Source: Methylomonas koyamae (lineage in GTDB: Bacteria; Pseudomonadota; Gammaproteobacteria; Methylococcales; Methylomonadaceae). Taken from it: 64,000 nucleotides of DNA. The translations under genes were made by a program, and so were the position numbers. This document shows, piece by piece, positions 40,674-49,727 of the stretch. The stretch's first letter is position 1. The number at the start of each line of letters is the position of its first letter. The DNA lies in NCBI RefSeq assembly GCF_001644025.1, contig NZ_LUUK01000183.1, positions 1 through 64,000 on the forward strand, read 5' to 3'. The notes below the pieces were generated by a model. It saw nothing but the letters and a program-made list of their open reading frames with translations. It was not told the DNA's origin and did no database searches.

Positions 40674-42482
40674 ATGCAAATTTCACGATTTGCCAAGCAG
40701 GTCACGACATCGGCTCTATTGACGAGCGCCGCGCTGGCCGTGTCGCAATCGGCACAGGCGAATAAGGAACTTGAACAATTGTCCAAGCAAAACACCAACT
40801 GGGTGATGCAGACCAAGGACTACAGTTCCACGCATTTCAGCGAGTTGATCGACATCAATGCCAATAACGTCAAGAATTTGAAAGTTGCGTGGTCGTTTTC
40901 GACCGGCGTACTGAACGGTCATGAAGGTGGCCCCTTGGTCGTCGACGGCATCATGTACGTGCATACGCCGTATCCGAATAACGTGTTTGCCCTGGATTTG
41001 AACAATCCCGACAAGATTTTTTGGCAATTCAAGCCTAAGCAAAATCCCGCCGCTCGCGCCGTGGCTTGCTGCGACGTCGTCAATCGCGGGCTGGCATATG
41101 CACCGGCGGGCAAGGATTACCCCGCCACGATCTTTCTGAATCAGTTGGACGGTCACATCGTCGCGCTGAACGCCAAGACCGGCGAAGTTTTGTGGAAAAT
41201 GGAAAATTCCGACATCGCGATGGGTTCGACTCTGACCATGGCGCCGTTCGTCGTCAAGGACAAAGTCATCGTCGGTTCCGCCGGAGCCGAGTTGGGCGTG
41301 CGCGGTTATGCCACGGCCTACAACATCAAGGATGGCAAGCAGGCGTGGCGGGTGTACGCGACCGGTCCCGACGAAGACTTGAAACTCGCGAGAGACTTTA
41401 ATAACGCCAATCCGCATTACGGTCAGTTTGGCTTGGGACAAAAAACCTGGGAAGGCGACGCCTGGAAAATCGGCGGCGGCACCAACTGGGGTTGGTACGC
41501 TTACGATAGCGACCTGGAGATGCTGTACTACGGTTCCGGTAACCCCGCGCCGTGGAACGAAACCATGCGGCCCGGCGATAACAAATGGACCATGACGATC
41601 TGGGGGCGCGACGTTAACACCGGCGAAGCCAAGTTCGGCTACCAAAAAACGCCGCACGACGAGTGGGACTATGCCGGCGTCAACTACATGGGCTTGTCCG
41701 AGCAAGTGGTCAACGGCAAAAAACGCAAATTGCTGACTCACCCCGACCGGAACGGTCTGGTTTACACCCTGGATCGTGAAAATGGCGATTTGATCAATGC
41801 CTTCAAAATCGACGACACCGTCAACTGGGTGAAAAAAGTCGATTTGCAAACCGGCTTGCCGATCCGCGACCCGGAATATTCGACACACATGGACCACCAA
41901 GCCACTGGCATCTGTCCGTCGGCGATGGGTTACCACAACCAAGGTATCGAATCCTACGATCCGAACAAGCAATTGTTCTTCATGGGTACCAACCACATCT
42001 GCATGGACTGGGAACCGTTCATGCTGCCTTACCGCGCGGGTCAGTTCTTCGTCGGCGCGACTTTGAACATGTACCCGGGTCCGAAAGGCACCTTGGGACA
42101 AGTTAAGGCGATGAACTCGGTCACCGGCAAAATGGAATGGGAAGTTCAGGAGAAATTCGCGGTTTGGGGCGGCACCACCGCGACGGCCGGCGACTTGGTG
42201 TTCTACGGCACCTTGGACGGCTACATCAAGGCCCGTCATTCCAAAACCGGCGAGGAACTGTGGAAGTTCAAACTGCCTTCCGGCGTCATCGGTCACCCGA
42301 TTACCTATAAACACAACAACAAACAATATGTTGCGATTTATTACGGTGTCGGCGGCTGGCCAGGCGTCGGCTTGGTATTCGACCTAGCCGACCCAACCGC
42401 CGGTCTCGGTGCGGTGGGTGCGTTCAAGGAGTTGGCGCATTACACCCAAATGGGCGGCGGCGTCATGGTGTTCTCGCTGTAA
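40674..42482 (+). CDS. mxaF: Methanol dehydrogenase large subunit (PQQ-dependent)
   Basis: 602-residue periplasmic quinoprotein that oxidises methanol to formaldehyde. Signal peptide to about residue 29 (Gln-Ala-Asn). The eight-bladed propeller is evident from repeated Trp motifs; the vicinal disulfide is Cys132-Cys133 (Ala-Cys-Cys-Asp-Val). Sequence type and the presence of mxaGI/J and assembly genes mark it as the calcium MxaF, not lanthanide XoxF. AGGAGG seven bases before the ATG. Forms a heterotetramer with MxaI and passes electrons to MxaG. A palindromic repeat separates it from mxaJ, which may leave mxaF mRNA more abundant. Confidence 0.98.
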   Translation: MQISRFAKQVTTSALLTSAALAVSQSAQANKELEQLSKQNTNWVMQTKDYSSTHFSELIDINANNVKNLKVAWSFSTGVLNGHEGGPLVVDGIMYVHTPYPNNVFALDLNNPDKIFWQFKPKQNPAARAVACCDVVNRGLAYAPAGKDYPATIFLNQLDGHIVALNAKTGEVLWKMENSDIAMGSTLTMAPFVVKDKVIVGSAGAELGVRGYATAYNIKDGKQAWRVYATGPDEDLKLARDFNNANPHYGQFGLGQKTWEGDAWKIGGGTNWGWYAYDSDLEMLYYGSGNPAPWNETMRPGDNKWTMTIWGRDVNTGEAKFGYQKTPHDEWDYAGVNYMGLSEQVVNGKKRKLLTHPDRNGLVYTLDRENGDLINAFKIDDTVNWVKKVDLQTGLPIRDPEYSTHMDHQATGICPSAMGYHNQGIESYDPNKQLFFMGTNHICMDWEPFMLPYRAGQFFVGATLNMYPGPKGTLGQVKAMNSVTGKMEWEVQEKFAVWGGTTATAGDLVFYGTLDGYIKARHSKTGEELWKFKLPSGVIGHPITYKHNNKQYVAIYYGVGGWPGVGLVFDLADPTAGLGAVGAFKELAHYTQMGGGVMVFSL

Positions 42483-42486
42483 ATCG

Positions 42487-42552
42487 TAGGGTGGGCACAT
42501 TGTGCCCACCTTTGGTCGACCGAATCGGTGGGTATTGCATGCCCACCCTACG
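42487..42552. repeat. GTAGGGTGGGCA palindromic repeat between mxaF and mxaJ
   Basis: 66 bp with perfect 12-bp inverted ends GTAGGGTGGGCA and TGCCCACCCTAC and an internal GGTGGGCACA/TGTGCCCACC hairpin. It begins five bases after the mxaF stop and ends 14 bp before the mxaJ start. Confidence 0.85.
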
Positions 42553-42566
42553 CTGAAATCCAAACC

Positions 42567-43409
42567 ATGAAAAAAGCGATACATATTTTTACCGCGTTGG
42601 CGCTGGGTATCGGGTCTGCCTGCGCCCAAGCCGAACCACCGGCCTTGAAAGTCTGCACGGCGGAAAACGAAATGCCTTACGCCAACAAAGCCGGCGAAGG
42701 CTTCGAAAACAAACTGGCGCAATACGTTGCGGAGCAACTGGGTCGCAAGCTGGAAGCGGTGACTTGGACCGATCCGCGTTACTTCATCCGCGACTTCGTC
42801 GACAAAGGCTTGTGCGACGTGGTGATGGGTGTCGATCACGGCGATCCGCGTTTGCTGACCACGCTGCCGTATTACCGGTCCGGCTATGTCTTCATTACCC
42901 GCGAGCAAGATCATTTGGACCTGCGGAACTGGGACAGCCCGGCGTTGAAAACCGCCAAGCGCATCGCGTTCGCGCCTGGTACGCCGGCGGAAACCATGCT
43001 CAGGGCGATAGGCCGTTACAACGACATGTTCAGCTATCAGCAAGAGCTGGTCGGGTTCAAATCCAAGCGCAATCAGTACGTCAAGTACGACAACGACAAG
43101 CTGGTGAATGAAGTGGCTACCGGCAAAGCGGAAATCGCCGTGTTATGGGGGCCGGCCGCGGCGCGTTACGTTAAAGCGTCCAATACCCCGTTGACGATGA
43201 CGGTAATACCGGACGACAACAAGCGAGCCGACGGTGAAAAAGTCGGTTTCCACTACAGCACCTCGATCGGCGTGCGTAAGGGCGAAGTCGCGTTGTTGGA
43301 GCAATTGAACAAAATTGTAAGAGACAAGCAAGACGAGATCGGCGAACTGCTGGAAGCGGAAGGTATTCCGCTACTGGACGAACCCGAGACCGCCTTGTCC
43401 ATGAACTAA
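42567..43409 (+). CDS. mxaJ: MxaJ periplasmic solute-binding-like protein
   Basis: 280 residues. Start at 42567 gives a clean signal peptide (to about residue 23); the frame extends upstream into the repeat. The mature part has the SBP-3 fold (Leu-Lys-Val-Cys-Thr-Ala-Glu-Asn-Glu-Met-Pro-Tyr; Gly-Leu-Cys-Asp-Val-Val-Met-Gly-Val). MxaJ is required for making active methanol dehydrogenase, probably in assembly of the large subunit with its partners. No Shine-Dalgarno is visible because the repeat occupies that place. Confidence 0.95.
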   Translation: MKKAIHIFTALALGIGSACAQAEPPALKVCTAENEMPYANKAGEGFENKLAQYVAEQLGRKLEAVTWTDPRYFIRDFVDKGLCDVVMGVDHGDPRLLTTLPYYRSGYVFITREQDHLDLRNWDSPALKTAKRIAFAPGTPAETMLRAIGRYNDMFSYQQELVGFKSKRNQYVKYDNDKLVNEVATGKAEIAVLWGPAAARYVKASNTPLTMTVIPDDNKRADGEKVGFHYSTSIGVRKGEVALLEQLNKIVRDKQDEIGELLEAEGIPLLDEPETALSMN

Positions 43410-43425
43410 CAGGAATCATCGACAA

Positions 43426-43902
43426 ATGAAATACAAAACCTTTTTGAGCGGCGCGGCCGCGATGTTGGCGATTGCCGCCGTCTCGACGGCACGGGCCGAC
43501 ATCACTCTGCGCCATGCCTTGACCGGCGAAACTCTGGATCTGAGTTTTGCCAAGAAGGGCGGCAATACCGACAAGTTCAAGCAATTCATGCAAACCGGTA
43601 AGAACCCGTACAACGGCGACGCGGAGGCTATCAAGAAGGGCGAAAGCCTATACATGACCGGTTGTTCCGGCTGCCACGGGCACGAGGCGGAAGGTAAGCT
43701 GGGGCCGGGACTGGCCGACGACTATTGGACCTATCCGCGCAACGCCACCGACGTGGGTTTGTTCGAGGTGCTGTTTGGCGGCGCCAACGGCATGATGGGG
43801 CCTCAGTACGTTACGTTCAGCACGGACGAAATGTTGCACATCATGGCTTTCATACGCCACATCTACAAAGGCGACCCGAAAAAGGCGGACTGGTTGAAAT
43901 AA
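43426..43902 (+). CDS. mxaG: Cytochrome c-L, methanol dehydrogenase electron acceptor
   Basis: 158 residues. Signal peptide to about residue 24; one heme site Cys80-Ser-Gly-Cys83-His84, and Met ligand candidates in Asn-Gly-Met-Met-Gly-Pro. Direct acceptor of electrons from PQQ in MxaFI. Shorter than alphaproteobacterial homologues. Follows mxaJ by 16 bp. Confidence 0.95.
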   Translation: MKYKTFLSGAAAMLAIAAVSTARADITLRHALTGETLDLSFAKKGGNTDKFKQFMQTGKNPYNGDAEAIKKGESLYMTGCSGCHGHEAEGKLGPGLADDYWTYPRNATDVGLFEVLFGGANGMMGPQYVTFSTDEMLHIMAFIRHIYKGDPKKADWLK

Positions 43903-43977
43903 GGTCGCTTCACTCCGGATTGACTACGTCGCGACGTTGGCGCGCCCGGAATTCCAAATACTTATCAGGAGATCAAC

Positions 43978-44259
43978 ATGAAACACTTTTTGACCTTAAG
44001 CAGCGCAACATTGGCTCTGACTCTGGCGGCGTCCGCCCAGGCCTATGACGGTACCAAATGTAAGGAAGCCGGTAACTGCTGGGAACCGAAACCGGGTTAT
44101 CCCGCGCAAGTGGCCGGTAGCAAATACGACCCGAAACACGATGTCAACGAACTGAACAAGCAAAGTCAATCGATCAAGGAAATGGAGGCCCGCAACGCCA
44201 AACGCAGCGAAATTCTGGCCAAAACCGGCAAGTTCGTCTACGACGTCGAAGGTCAATAA
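43978..44259 (+). CDS. mxaI: Methanol dehydrogenase small subunit
   Basis: 93 residues: signal peptide (1-22) and a Lys-rich mature chain with Tyr-Asp-Gly-Thr-Lys-Cys-Lys-Glu-Ala-Gly-Asn-Cys-Trp-Glu-Pro-Lys-Pro-Gly-Tyr and a long C-terminal helix, the standard MxaI form with one disulfide. AGGAG before the ATG. Wraps around MxaF in the alpha2beta2 enzyme. Confidence 0.97.
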   Translation: MKHFLTLSSATLALTLAASAQAYDGTKCKEAGNCWEPKPGYPAQVAGSKYDPKHDVNELNKQSQSIKEMEARNAKRSEILAKTGKFVYDVEGQ

Positions 44260-44279
44260 GCCCGAGCGAGACGGTTAAA

Positions 44280-44523
44280 AGCCGCTTGGCGACCGCGAAC
44301 GGATCGCCAGTGGTTTTTCGACCAAGGCAGGCGGCGAACACCGAGGTGTTCGCGCGGGCGTCGTCACCAGGCCCTTAGGACGCCGCCAGGGAAGGCGGCA
44401 ACCCTAGAGACCAGTCTAACGGAATAGGCTTGGACCGCTGGACTTGCGGCAAGGGTAGGCCGTGCGTTTGGCCCAAGATAAGACTGAAGCTCACGGCTCC
44501 GGGCACCGCCCGGAGTTTTTTTG
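44280..44523 (+). ncRNA. Candidate structured RNA/attenuator between mxaI and mxaR
   Basis: No coding frame. Successive stems are visible: GCGAACACC/GGTGTTCGC (44334-44353), GGCGTC/GACGCC (about 44357-44385), AGGG/CCCT, CCAG/CTGG and a final CTCCGGGC/GCCCGGAG. The series ends with a T-run. I could not match it to a known riboswitch class by eye. It may be the processed 3' end of mxaFJGI mRNA, a small RNA, or an attenuating leader of mxaR. Confidence 0.4.
44497..44523 (+). terminator. Rho-independent terminator before mxaR
   Basis: CTCCGGGC and GCCCGGAG form an eight-pair stem with an ACC loop, followed by seven T residues. It separates the structural genes mxaFJGI from the assembly genes, which would then be transcribed by read-through or a separate promoter. 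Confidence 0.85.
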
Positions 44524-44553
44524 CCTATATGCCCGTAACGGGCCAAGCTAAAC

Positions 44554-45573
44554 ATGATCACCGAACATACGCTAGCTAGCCGGCGCGACGATGCGCTGGC
44601 GCTGGAAAACCAGATAAACCGGATTGTCGTCGGCCAGCGGACGGCGGTGCGCAATCTCCTGATCGCGGTATTCGCTCGCGGTCACGTGCTGCTGGAAGGT
44701 CAAGTCGGCGTCGGCAAGACCACGCTACTGCGTACCGTCGCGCAAGGACTGGGCGGTCGCTATCAGCGCATCGAAGGCACCATCGATTTGATGCCCGCCG
44801 ATTTGATTTACTACACCTACCTGAACCAGGACGGCCGGCCTTGCGTGGATCCCGGTCCGCTGCTCAAGCAAGGCGAGCAGTTATCGGTGTTTTTCTTCAA
44901 CGAAATCAATCGAGCCCGGCCGCAAGTGCATTCGCTGCTGTTGCGGGTCATGGCCGAGCGCGCGGTTGGCGCGTTCAACCGCGAATACCGGATGCCGCAC
45001 ATGTTGGTATTCGCCGATCGCAACCGGGTGGAACGCGAAGAAACTTTCGAATTGCCGGCGGCGGCGCGCGACCGGTTCCTGATGGAAATCAACATCGCCG
45101 CGCCCGGCGACGATGCGGTATTGGACGAATTGATGTTCGATCCGCGCTTTCACGATGTCGACGCCTTAATCGCCGGCATGGCGGAGTCCGGTATCGGCTA
45201 TCAAAACCTGAACGCGCTGGGCGAGGCGATTCAACAACGCGTTCAAACCAGTCCGGCGCTACGCAAATACGCGCTGGATCTGGCCAAGGCCAGCGGCGAT
45301 CCCAAGGCGTACGGGATTAGTTTGAGCGATGTCGAGATGGAGCGCTTGCTGCACGCCGGTGTCAGTCCGCGCGGCATGAGTTATCTGATCCGCGCCGCCA
45401 AGGTTCGGGCTTGGCTGGAACAGCGCGACAGCTTGTGGCCCGAGGATATCCAGGCGGTGTTCGCGCCGACGATGAGTCACCGCTTGTTCTTGAATCCGAT
45501 CTACGCCTACCGTCACGACGAGCTGTTGCCGGCCTTGGTCGGCGAAATCCTCAATCACATCGCAGCACCTTGA
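44554..45573 (+). CDS. mxaR: MoxR-type AAA+ ATPase
   Basis: 339 residues. Walker A Gly-Gln-Val-Gly-Val-Gly-Lys-Thr-Thr (49-57), Walker B Phe-Phe-Phe-Asn-Glu-Ile-Asn-Arg-Ala-Arg, and the C-terminal lid. MoxR ATPases work with VWA proteins as chaperones; here with MxaS, MxaC and MxaL in activating methanol dehydrogenase. The usual Walker B Asp is Asn (Phe-Asn-Glu), a small departure. No strong ribosome-binding site. Confidence 0.93.
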   Translation: MITEHTLASRRDDALALENQINRIVVGQRTAVRNLLIAVFARGHVLLEGQVGVGKTTLLRTVAQGLGGRYQRIEGTIDLMPADLIYYTYLNQDGRPCVDPGPLLKQGEQLSVFFFNEINRARPQVHSLLLRVMAERAVGAFNREYRMPHMLVFADRNRVEREETFELPAAARDRFLMEINIAAPGDDAVLDELMFDPRFHDVDALIAGMAESGIGYQNLNALGEAIQQRVQTSPALRKYALDLAKASGDPKAYGISLSDVEMERLLHAGVSPRGMSYLIRAAKVRAWLEQRDSLWPEDIQAVFAPTMSHRLFLNPIYAYRHDELLPALVGEILNHIAAP

Positions 45574-45578
45574 GTCCC

Positions 45579-46205
45579 ATGAACTGGAAAACTTTGTTAC
45601 GCGCCATGATTCCGCACGCCGGACTCGGCCATTTATTGGAAACCTATTTGACTTGGTCGGGCGTCGGCATCATCAGCTCGTTTATCGCCAGCGCCCTGGA
45701 TGCTTATTCCGACATTCCCTACGCGGCCTACTACACCAGCGCGTTGAATGACGCGGTCGGTTTCAAATTCTGGATTTTGTTGTCGGTGATTGGCGTTCTG
45801 CTGTTCTGCCTCAGTGTGCCGGTGCTGTATCTGGCGCTACGTTTTCCCGGATTGGCCGGGTTTTCGGCGCGGATGCGCCGCTTTACCTATACCTTTTTTT
45901 TGGTGGCCTTCGACGAAGGGGCATTGATGATCGGCATCTTGACCGCGAATTTTGTCGATACTAACGAGCGAATTTCCCTGCTCGCCAGCAAGTCGTTCTT
46001 ATTCAGCGATGTCGGATTTTTTACGATTGTGGCGCTGTTAATTCTGGATTCCCTATTGTGGCTGGTCGGCGAGGCTATTTATAGCCGTAATGAGCGCGGT
46101 TACTCCGGCGTCGTCGAACTGCTGGTCAACGCGCCGCTGAAATATTCGCTGCCCGGTTACTGCCTGGTCACCGGTTTGGTGGTTCAGGTCATCGTGTCGC
46201 AATAG
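45579..46205 (+). CDS. Uncharacterised membrane protein in the mxa operon
   Basis: 208 residues, start at 45579, five bases after mxaR; the frame runs upstream inside mxaR but the protein begins at Met-Asn-Trp-Lys. About five hydrophobic helices (around 25-45, 70-95, 110-130, 145-165, 185-205). No cofactor or enzyme motif. It lies between mxaR and mxaS, where it breaks the canonical mxaRS order, so it probably serves methanol dehydrogenase assembly or its membrane localisation. I cannot name it. Confidence 0.8.
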   Translation: MNWKTLLRAMIPHAGLGHLLETYLTWSGVGIISSFIASALDAYSDIPYAAYYTSALNDAVGFKFWILLSVIGVLLFCLSVPVLYLALRFPGLAGFSARMRRFTYTFFLVAFDEGALMIGILTANFVDTNERISLLASKSFLFSDVGFFTIVALLILDSLLWLVGEAIYSRNERGYSGVVELLVNAPLKYSLPGYCLVTGLVVQVIVSQ

Positions 46206-46269
46206 CTGCCGGCGGAGCCGATCCTTCCTACATGCCGATCCAAGTCCACCGCTAGCTGCATCGAGTTTC

Positions 46270-47127
46270 ATGGCGATCAATATCGAACCTTTCCAATACC
46301 GCTTGTCGGGTCCGGCTGTTCAAGTCTATCCCGGAGCGCACCCAGGGCAGATGGTCGGCAACGGACAATTGTTCAAGCGGCACGAAGCCCTGATCGCGAG
46401 GCCGGACCCCCGACGGATAGACCTGCGCGCCAGTCTGCTAGACCCGTTTGGCCAGTACCGGGTTAAGGCGCATCAGGAGCATAGCCGGGTCGAAGTCATG
46501 GTGCTGGCCGACTTGTCGGCCTCGATGGCTTTCGTCGGCCGGCGCGATAAACGCCGAACGATCGTCGAAATATTACTGGCGATCGTCGAATCCGCCCATG
46601 TCGCGGGAGATCGGGTGGGCTTCGCCGGGTTCGGCGCGGCCGATAAGCCATTGGTGTTTCAACCGCCCGGATCGATAGACCTCGGCGGCGTGGAGCATTG
46701 GTTTGAGGCCTTGTCTCGACTTAAGTTAATGCCGGGGTGCGATGGCTTGTGGCGGGCGCGAGCCTATCTGCCGGCTCGACGTTCCCTGGTGTTTTTGATC
46801 GGCGATGGTCATTGGCCGCTGGTTCGCTTGCCCGCGTTGCTGGCGAGTCTGGGCCGTCACGAATTGGTGCCCTTGCTACTCTGGGACGAACAGGAATATC
46901 TGACCATGCCGGACTGGGGCTTGTTGGCCTGGCAAGATCTGGAAACCGGACGTCGCCGCCGCGTATGGATGCGGCCGGCATTGAAACGTCGTATCGAAAC
47001 CGCCTATCAGCAACGCCGTCGGCAACTGCAGCACGCATTCCGGGCCTTCGGTCACGAGCCGATGTTTATCGAGCAAGGGTACCGGGCCGAGCAATTCAAC
47101 CAGTACTTTCTAGCACGGGCGGCATGA
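46270..47127 (+). CDS. mxaS: MxaS, DUF58 protein
   Basis: 285 residues of the DUF58/VWA-like type: Val-Glu-Val-Met-Val-Leu-Ala-Asp-Leu-Ser-Ala-Ser-Met is the DxSxS metal-site motif, preceded by basic Arg-Arg-Ile-Asp-Leu-Arg-Ala. Cytosolic. Functions with the MxaR ATPase in methanol dehydrogenase maturation. Stop overlaps mxaA start (ATGA). Confidence 0.9.
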   Translation: MAINIEPFQYRLSGPAVQVYPGAHPGQMVGNGQLFKRHEALIARPDPRRIDLRASLLDPFGQYRVKAHQEHSRVEVMVLADLSASMAFVGRRDKRRTIVEILLAIVESAHVAGDRVGFAGFGAADKPLVFQPPGSIDLGGVEHWFEALSRLKLMPGCDGLWRARAYLPARRSLVFLIGDGHWPLVRLPALLASLGRHELVPLLLWDEQEYLTMPDWGLLAWQDLETGRRRRVWMRPALKRRIETAYQQRRRQLQHAFRAFGHEPMFIEQGYRAEQFNQYFLARAA

Positions 47128-48104
47128 TGCGCGCGCCGAGTAACCTATGCCGCCAAGAAGGCCGGCCTTGTTCGCCGGCGTCGGCGCTTGCCGAACGTCG
47201 GCGAGCCGTCGTTTACTGGATTCGTGCCGGGGTATTGAGCTTGACCGCCGGATTATTGGCGGCATGCTCCGCCGCGCCGATCCGGCCGGTCAGCGCATGG
47301 CGGGTCGAGACGCCACGGCCTTTCGGCTACCAAATCGGCGATACAATACCGATGCGGATCACCGTGCAGACCCGTTCCGGCGTGGTATTGCACGCGGACA
47401 GCCTGCCCAAGCCCGGACCGATGAACCGATGGTTGCATCTGCGGCAAGCGGAGGTCGAGCCGTTGGGCGACGACGAATATCGGGTGAATTTGGAATATCA
47501 GGTGTTCTACGCGCCGCTGGAGGTCAAGGCGCTGACGATTCCGGGTTTCCCGTTGCGTTTCAGTCAGCACGGGCAAAGCCTCGAAGAGCGAGTCCCGGAC
47601 TGGCAATTTACCGTGGCGCCGCTACGCGAGTTGATCGCCCGCCAGGATGAAGCCGGTGAGTATCTGCGCCCCGATCAGCCGCCGGCGCGAATCGCGGATG
47701 CCGATGTTCTGCGAAATTTGCTGGTCGCGGGTCTGGCGGCGCTGGCGCTTGGCTTGCGGCTGGCTTGGCAATACGGCTATTTGCCGGGACTACCCCGGCG
47801 TAGCCTATTCAAGCGCGCCGGTCGGCAATTGCGCGGCCTGCGGGCCGTGCAAATGGCCGAAGCGCTGACGGTCATGCACGGCGCGTTGAATCGCTTGCAC
47901 GGCGGACCGCTATTCGGGCACCGACTGGAAGATTTTTTCGGAGCCCACCCGCATTACCGGCCGTTGCAAGCCGAGTTGAGCTGGTTCTTCGACTATTCCA
48001 ACCGGTTTTTCTTTGCCGACCAGACGGCCGCGACCGACGACGCGATCGAGCGCTTACGCCGACTCTGCGGCCAGTGTCGAGATGTCGAACGGGGCGCCCG
48101 ATGA
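47124..48104 (+). CDS. mxaA: MxaA, calcium-insertion accessory protein
   Basis: 326 residues from 47124 (a second ATG follows at 47127). A hydrophobic segment ending Leu-Leu-Ala-Ala-Cys-Ser (around residue 47) looks like a lipobox, so it may be a lipoprotein; a second membrane helix lies near 205-225. MxaA, with MxaK and MxaL, is needed to place calcium in methanol dehydrogenase. The 30 residues ahead of the signal are unusually long. Overlaps both neighbours by four bases. Confidence 0.85.
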   Translation: MMRAPSNLCRQEGRPCSPASALAERRRAVVYWIRAGVLSLTAGLLAACSAAPIRPVSAWRVETPRPFGYQIGDTIPMRITVQTRSGVVLHADSLPKPGPMNRWLHLRQAEVEPLGDDEYRVNLEYQVFYAPLEVKALTIPGFPLRFSQHGQSLEERVPDWQFTVAPLRELIARQDEAGEYLRPDQPPARIADADVLRNLLVAGLAALALGLRLAWQYGYLPGLPRRSLFKRAGRQLRGLRAVQMAEALTVMHGALNRLHGGPLFGHRLEDFFGAHPHYRPLQAELSWFFDYSNRFFFADQTAATDDAIERLRRLCGQCRDVERGAR

Positions 48105-49102
48105 ATTTGGCTGTGGAACAGGTCTGGCCGCTGGCCGGTTTACTACTATGCGCGTTGCCGCTGTGGCGTTTGGGCATGCGTGCCGGCGAACATCCGGCGC
48201 TGGACTTGCTGCCGGCCGATCCGTTCTCGAATTTGGTAGACGCGCTGCTCCGTCTGCTCGGCGCGTTGACGATCGCGGCGCTGGTGTTGGGTTTGGCTGG
48301 GCCGTATCGCAAGGAGCAGCAGGTGGAGCGCATCGGCCACGGCGCCCACATCGTGTTGTTGCTGGATCGCAGCAATAGCATGGACAACACGTTCGCCGGT
48401 AAGGCACCCGACGTCGGGCATCTCAACGGGGGGAGCGGCGAAGAATCGAAGGCGGCGGCGGCCCGCCGATTGCTGACCCAGTTTGTCGATCATCGCGATC
48501 ACGATTTGATCGGCGTCGCGGCCTACAGTACTTCGCCGTTGTTCGTGATGCCGTTGACCGAAAACAAGCCGGCGGTGCGGGCGGCGATCGCCGCGACGGC
48601 CCAGCCGGCGCTGGCCTATACCAACGTCAGCAAGGGCTTGGCCTTGGCGTTATCGTATTTCGACGACCAGCCGGTATCGGGTTCGCGTATCGTTTTGCTG
48701 GTCTCGGACGGAGCGGCGGTGATAGACCCGGACAGCGAGGCCAAATTGCGCCAGTTGTTCAAGCAACGTCAAGTGCGCTTGTACTGGGTGTTTTTGCGCA
48801 CCGCGAACAGTCCCGGTTTGTTCGAGATGCCGACCGATCCGCGCGACGACAACGCGCAAGCCATGCCCGAACGCTATTTACATTTATTTTTTTCCAGCCT
48901 GAATATTCCCTATCAAGCTTACGAAGCCGAAAATCCCGGTGCGATGCGTCAGGCGATAGACGATATCAATCGTTTGGAGCATCGCCCCTTGCACTATTTC
49001 GAACGGATTCCCAAGCAGGATTTAACGCCGCTGTGCTACCGAGTCGCCGCCGGGCTAGCGGCTTTGCTGATAGGCGCCAAACTTTGCGAGGTCAAATACT
49101 GA
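48101..49102 (+). CDS. mxaC: MxaC, VWA-domain membrane protein
   Basis: 333 residues. Two N-terminal membrane helices (5-25, 48-68), a VWA domain with the MIDAS motif Asp89-Arg-Ser-Asn-Ser93, and a C-terminal helix (about 310-330). Start at 48101 overlaps the mxaA stop as ATGA. Part of the membrane complex that matures methanol dehydrogenase. Confidence 0.9.
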   Translation: MNLAVEQVWPLAGLLLCALPLWRLGMRAGEHPALDLLPADPFSNLVDALLRLLGALTIAALVLGLAGPYRKEQQVERIGHGAHIVLLLDRSNSMDNTFAGKAPDVGHLNGGSGEESKAAAARRLLTQFVDHRDHDLIGVAAYSTSPLFVMPLTENKPAVRAAIAATAQPALAYTNVSKGLALALSYFDDQPVSGSRIVLLVSDGAAVIDPDSEAKLRQLFKQRQVRLYWVFLRTANSPGLFEMPTDPRDDNAQAMPERYLHLFFSSLNIPYQAYEAENPGAMRQAIDDINRLEHRPLHYFERIPKQDLTPLCYRVAAGLAALLIGAKLCEVKY

Positions 49103-49662
49103 TGCGCGGTCTCACACACGGTTTGCTGTGGGCGGGCTTGCTGACCGCACTGTTGGTCGGTTTGGTACAAGGAGCCCGTCTCTATCGGCTGGCCGGCCAA
49201 AACCAATTGATCGAGCAATTGCTGGCCGGTCGCGACGTAGAGGTCGAAGATCTGGCCGACGCGCCGCCGTCTCTACGGATGGCGAGAGCGGTGTATTTGC
49301 GCAAGGCCGGCCGCTACGACGATGCCTTGGCCACCTTGAACGTATTGCTGCGGCAGGCCCCGCCGGCCTTGCAGGCACAGGCGCGTTACAATCTGGGGAA
49401 TTTGTATATGGCGCAGGCGCAGGAAAAGCTACACGCCGGCAATATCAACGATGCGACGCCGTTGGTCGGCTTGGCTAAGCAAGCCTATCGCGACGCACTG
49501 ATCGCCGAGCCGGGCTACTGGGATGCCAAGTACAATCTGGAAGTGGCGATGCGGCTGTTGCCGGAAATGGATAGGGTCAACAGCGGTCACGAACCGGACG
49601 ACGGTCGGGAAAAGACCCAGCTGTGGACCACGCTGCCCGGATTTCCGCGCGGTTTGCCATGA
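49102..49662 (+). CDS. mxaK: MxaK, TPR-containing accessory protein
   Basis: 186 residues. One N-terminal membrane helix (8-28) and tetratricopeptide-like repeats (Arg-Met-Ala-Arg-Ala-Val-Tyr-Leu-Arg-Lys-Ala-Gly-Arg-Tyr-Asp-Asp-Ala-Leu; Ala-Arg-Tyr-Asn-Leu-Gly-Asn-Leu-Tyr). Start overlaps the mxaC stop (TGATG). Works with MxaA and MxaL in calcium insertion. Confidence 0.88.
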   Translation: MRGLTHGLLWAGLLTALLVGLVQGARLYRLAGQNQLIEQLLAGRDVEVEDLADAPPSLRMARAVYLRKAGRYDDALATLNVLLRQAPPALQAQARYNLGNLYMAQAQEKLHAGNINDATPLVGLAKQAYRDALIAEPGYWDAKYNLEVAMRLLPEMDRVNSGHEPDDGREKTQLWTTLPGFPRGLP

Positions 49663-49727
49663 GCAGTGCCCAACGCGCACGCCGGGGTCTCGGCGCCGGC
49701 CGTCTCATTATGCATCGTTGAATCGCC

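Noticed and set aside
40716-42326. 536-codon minus-strand frame
   Set aside because: Shadow of mxaF caused by high GC at third positions.
44280-44523. Known riboswitch (cobalamin, TPP, c-di-GMP-I, SAM)
   Set aside because: None of the core motifs of these classes could be found by eye, so only a structured region is reported.
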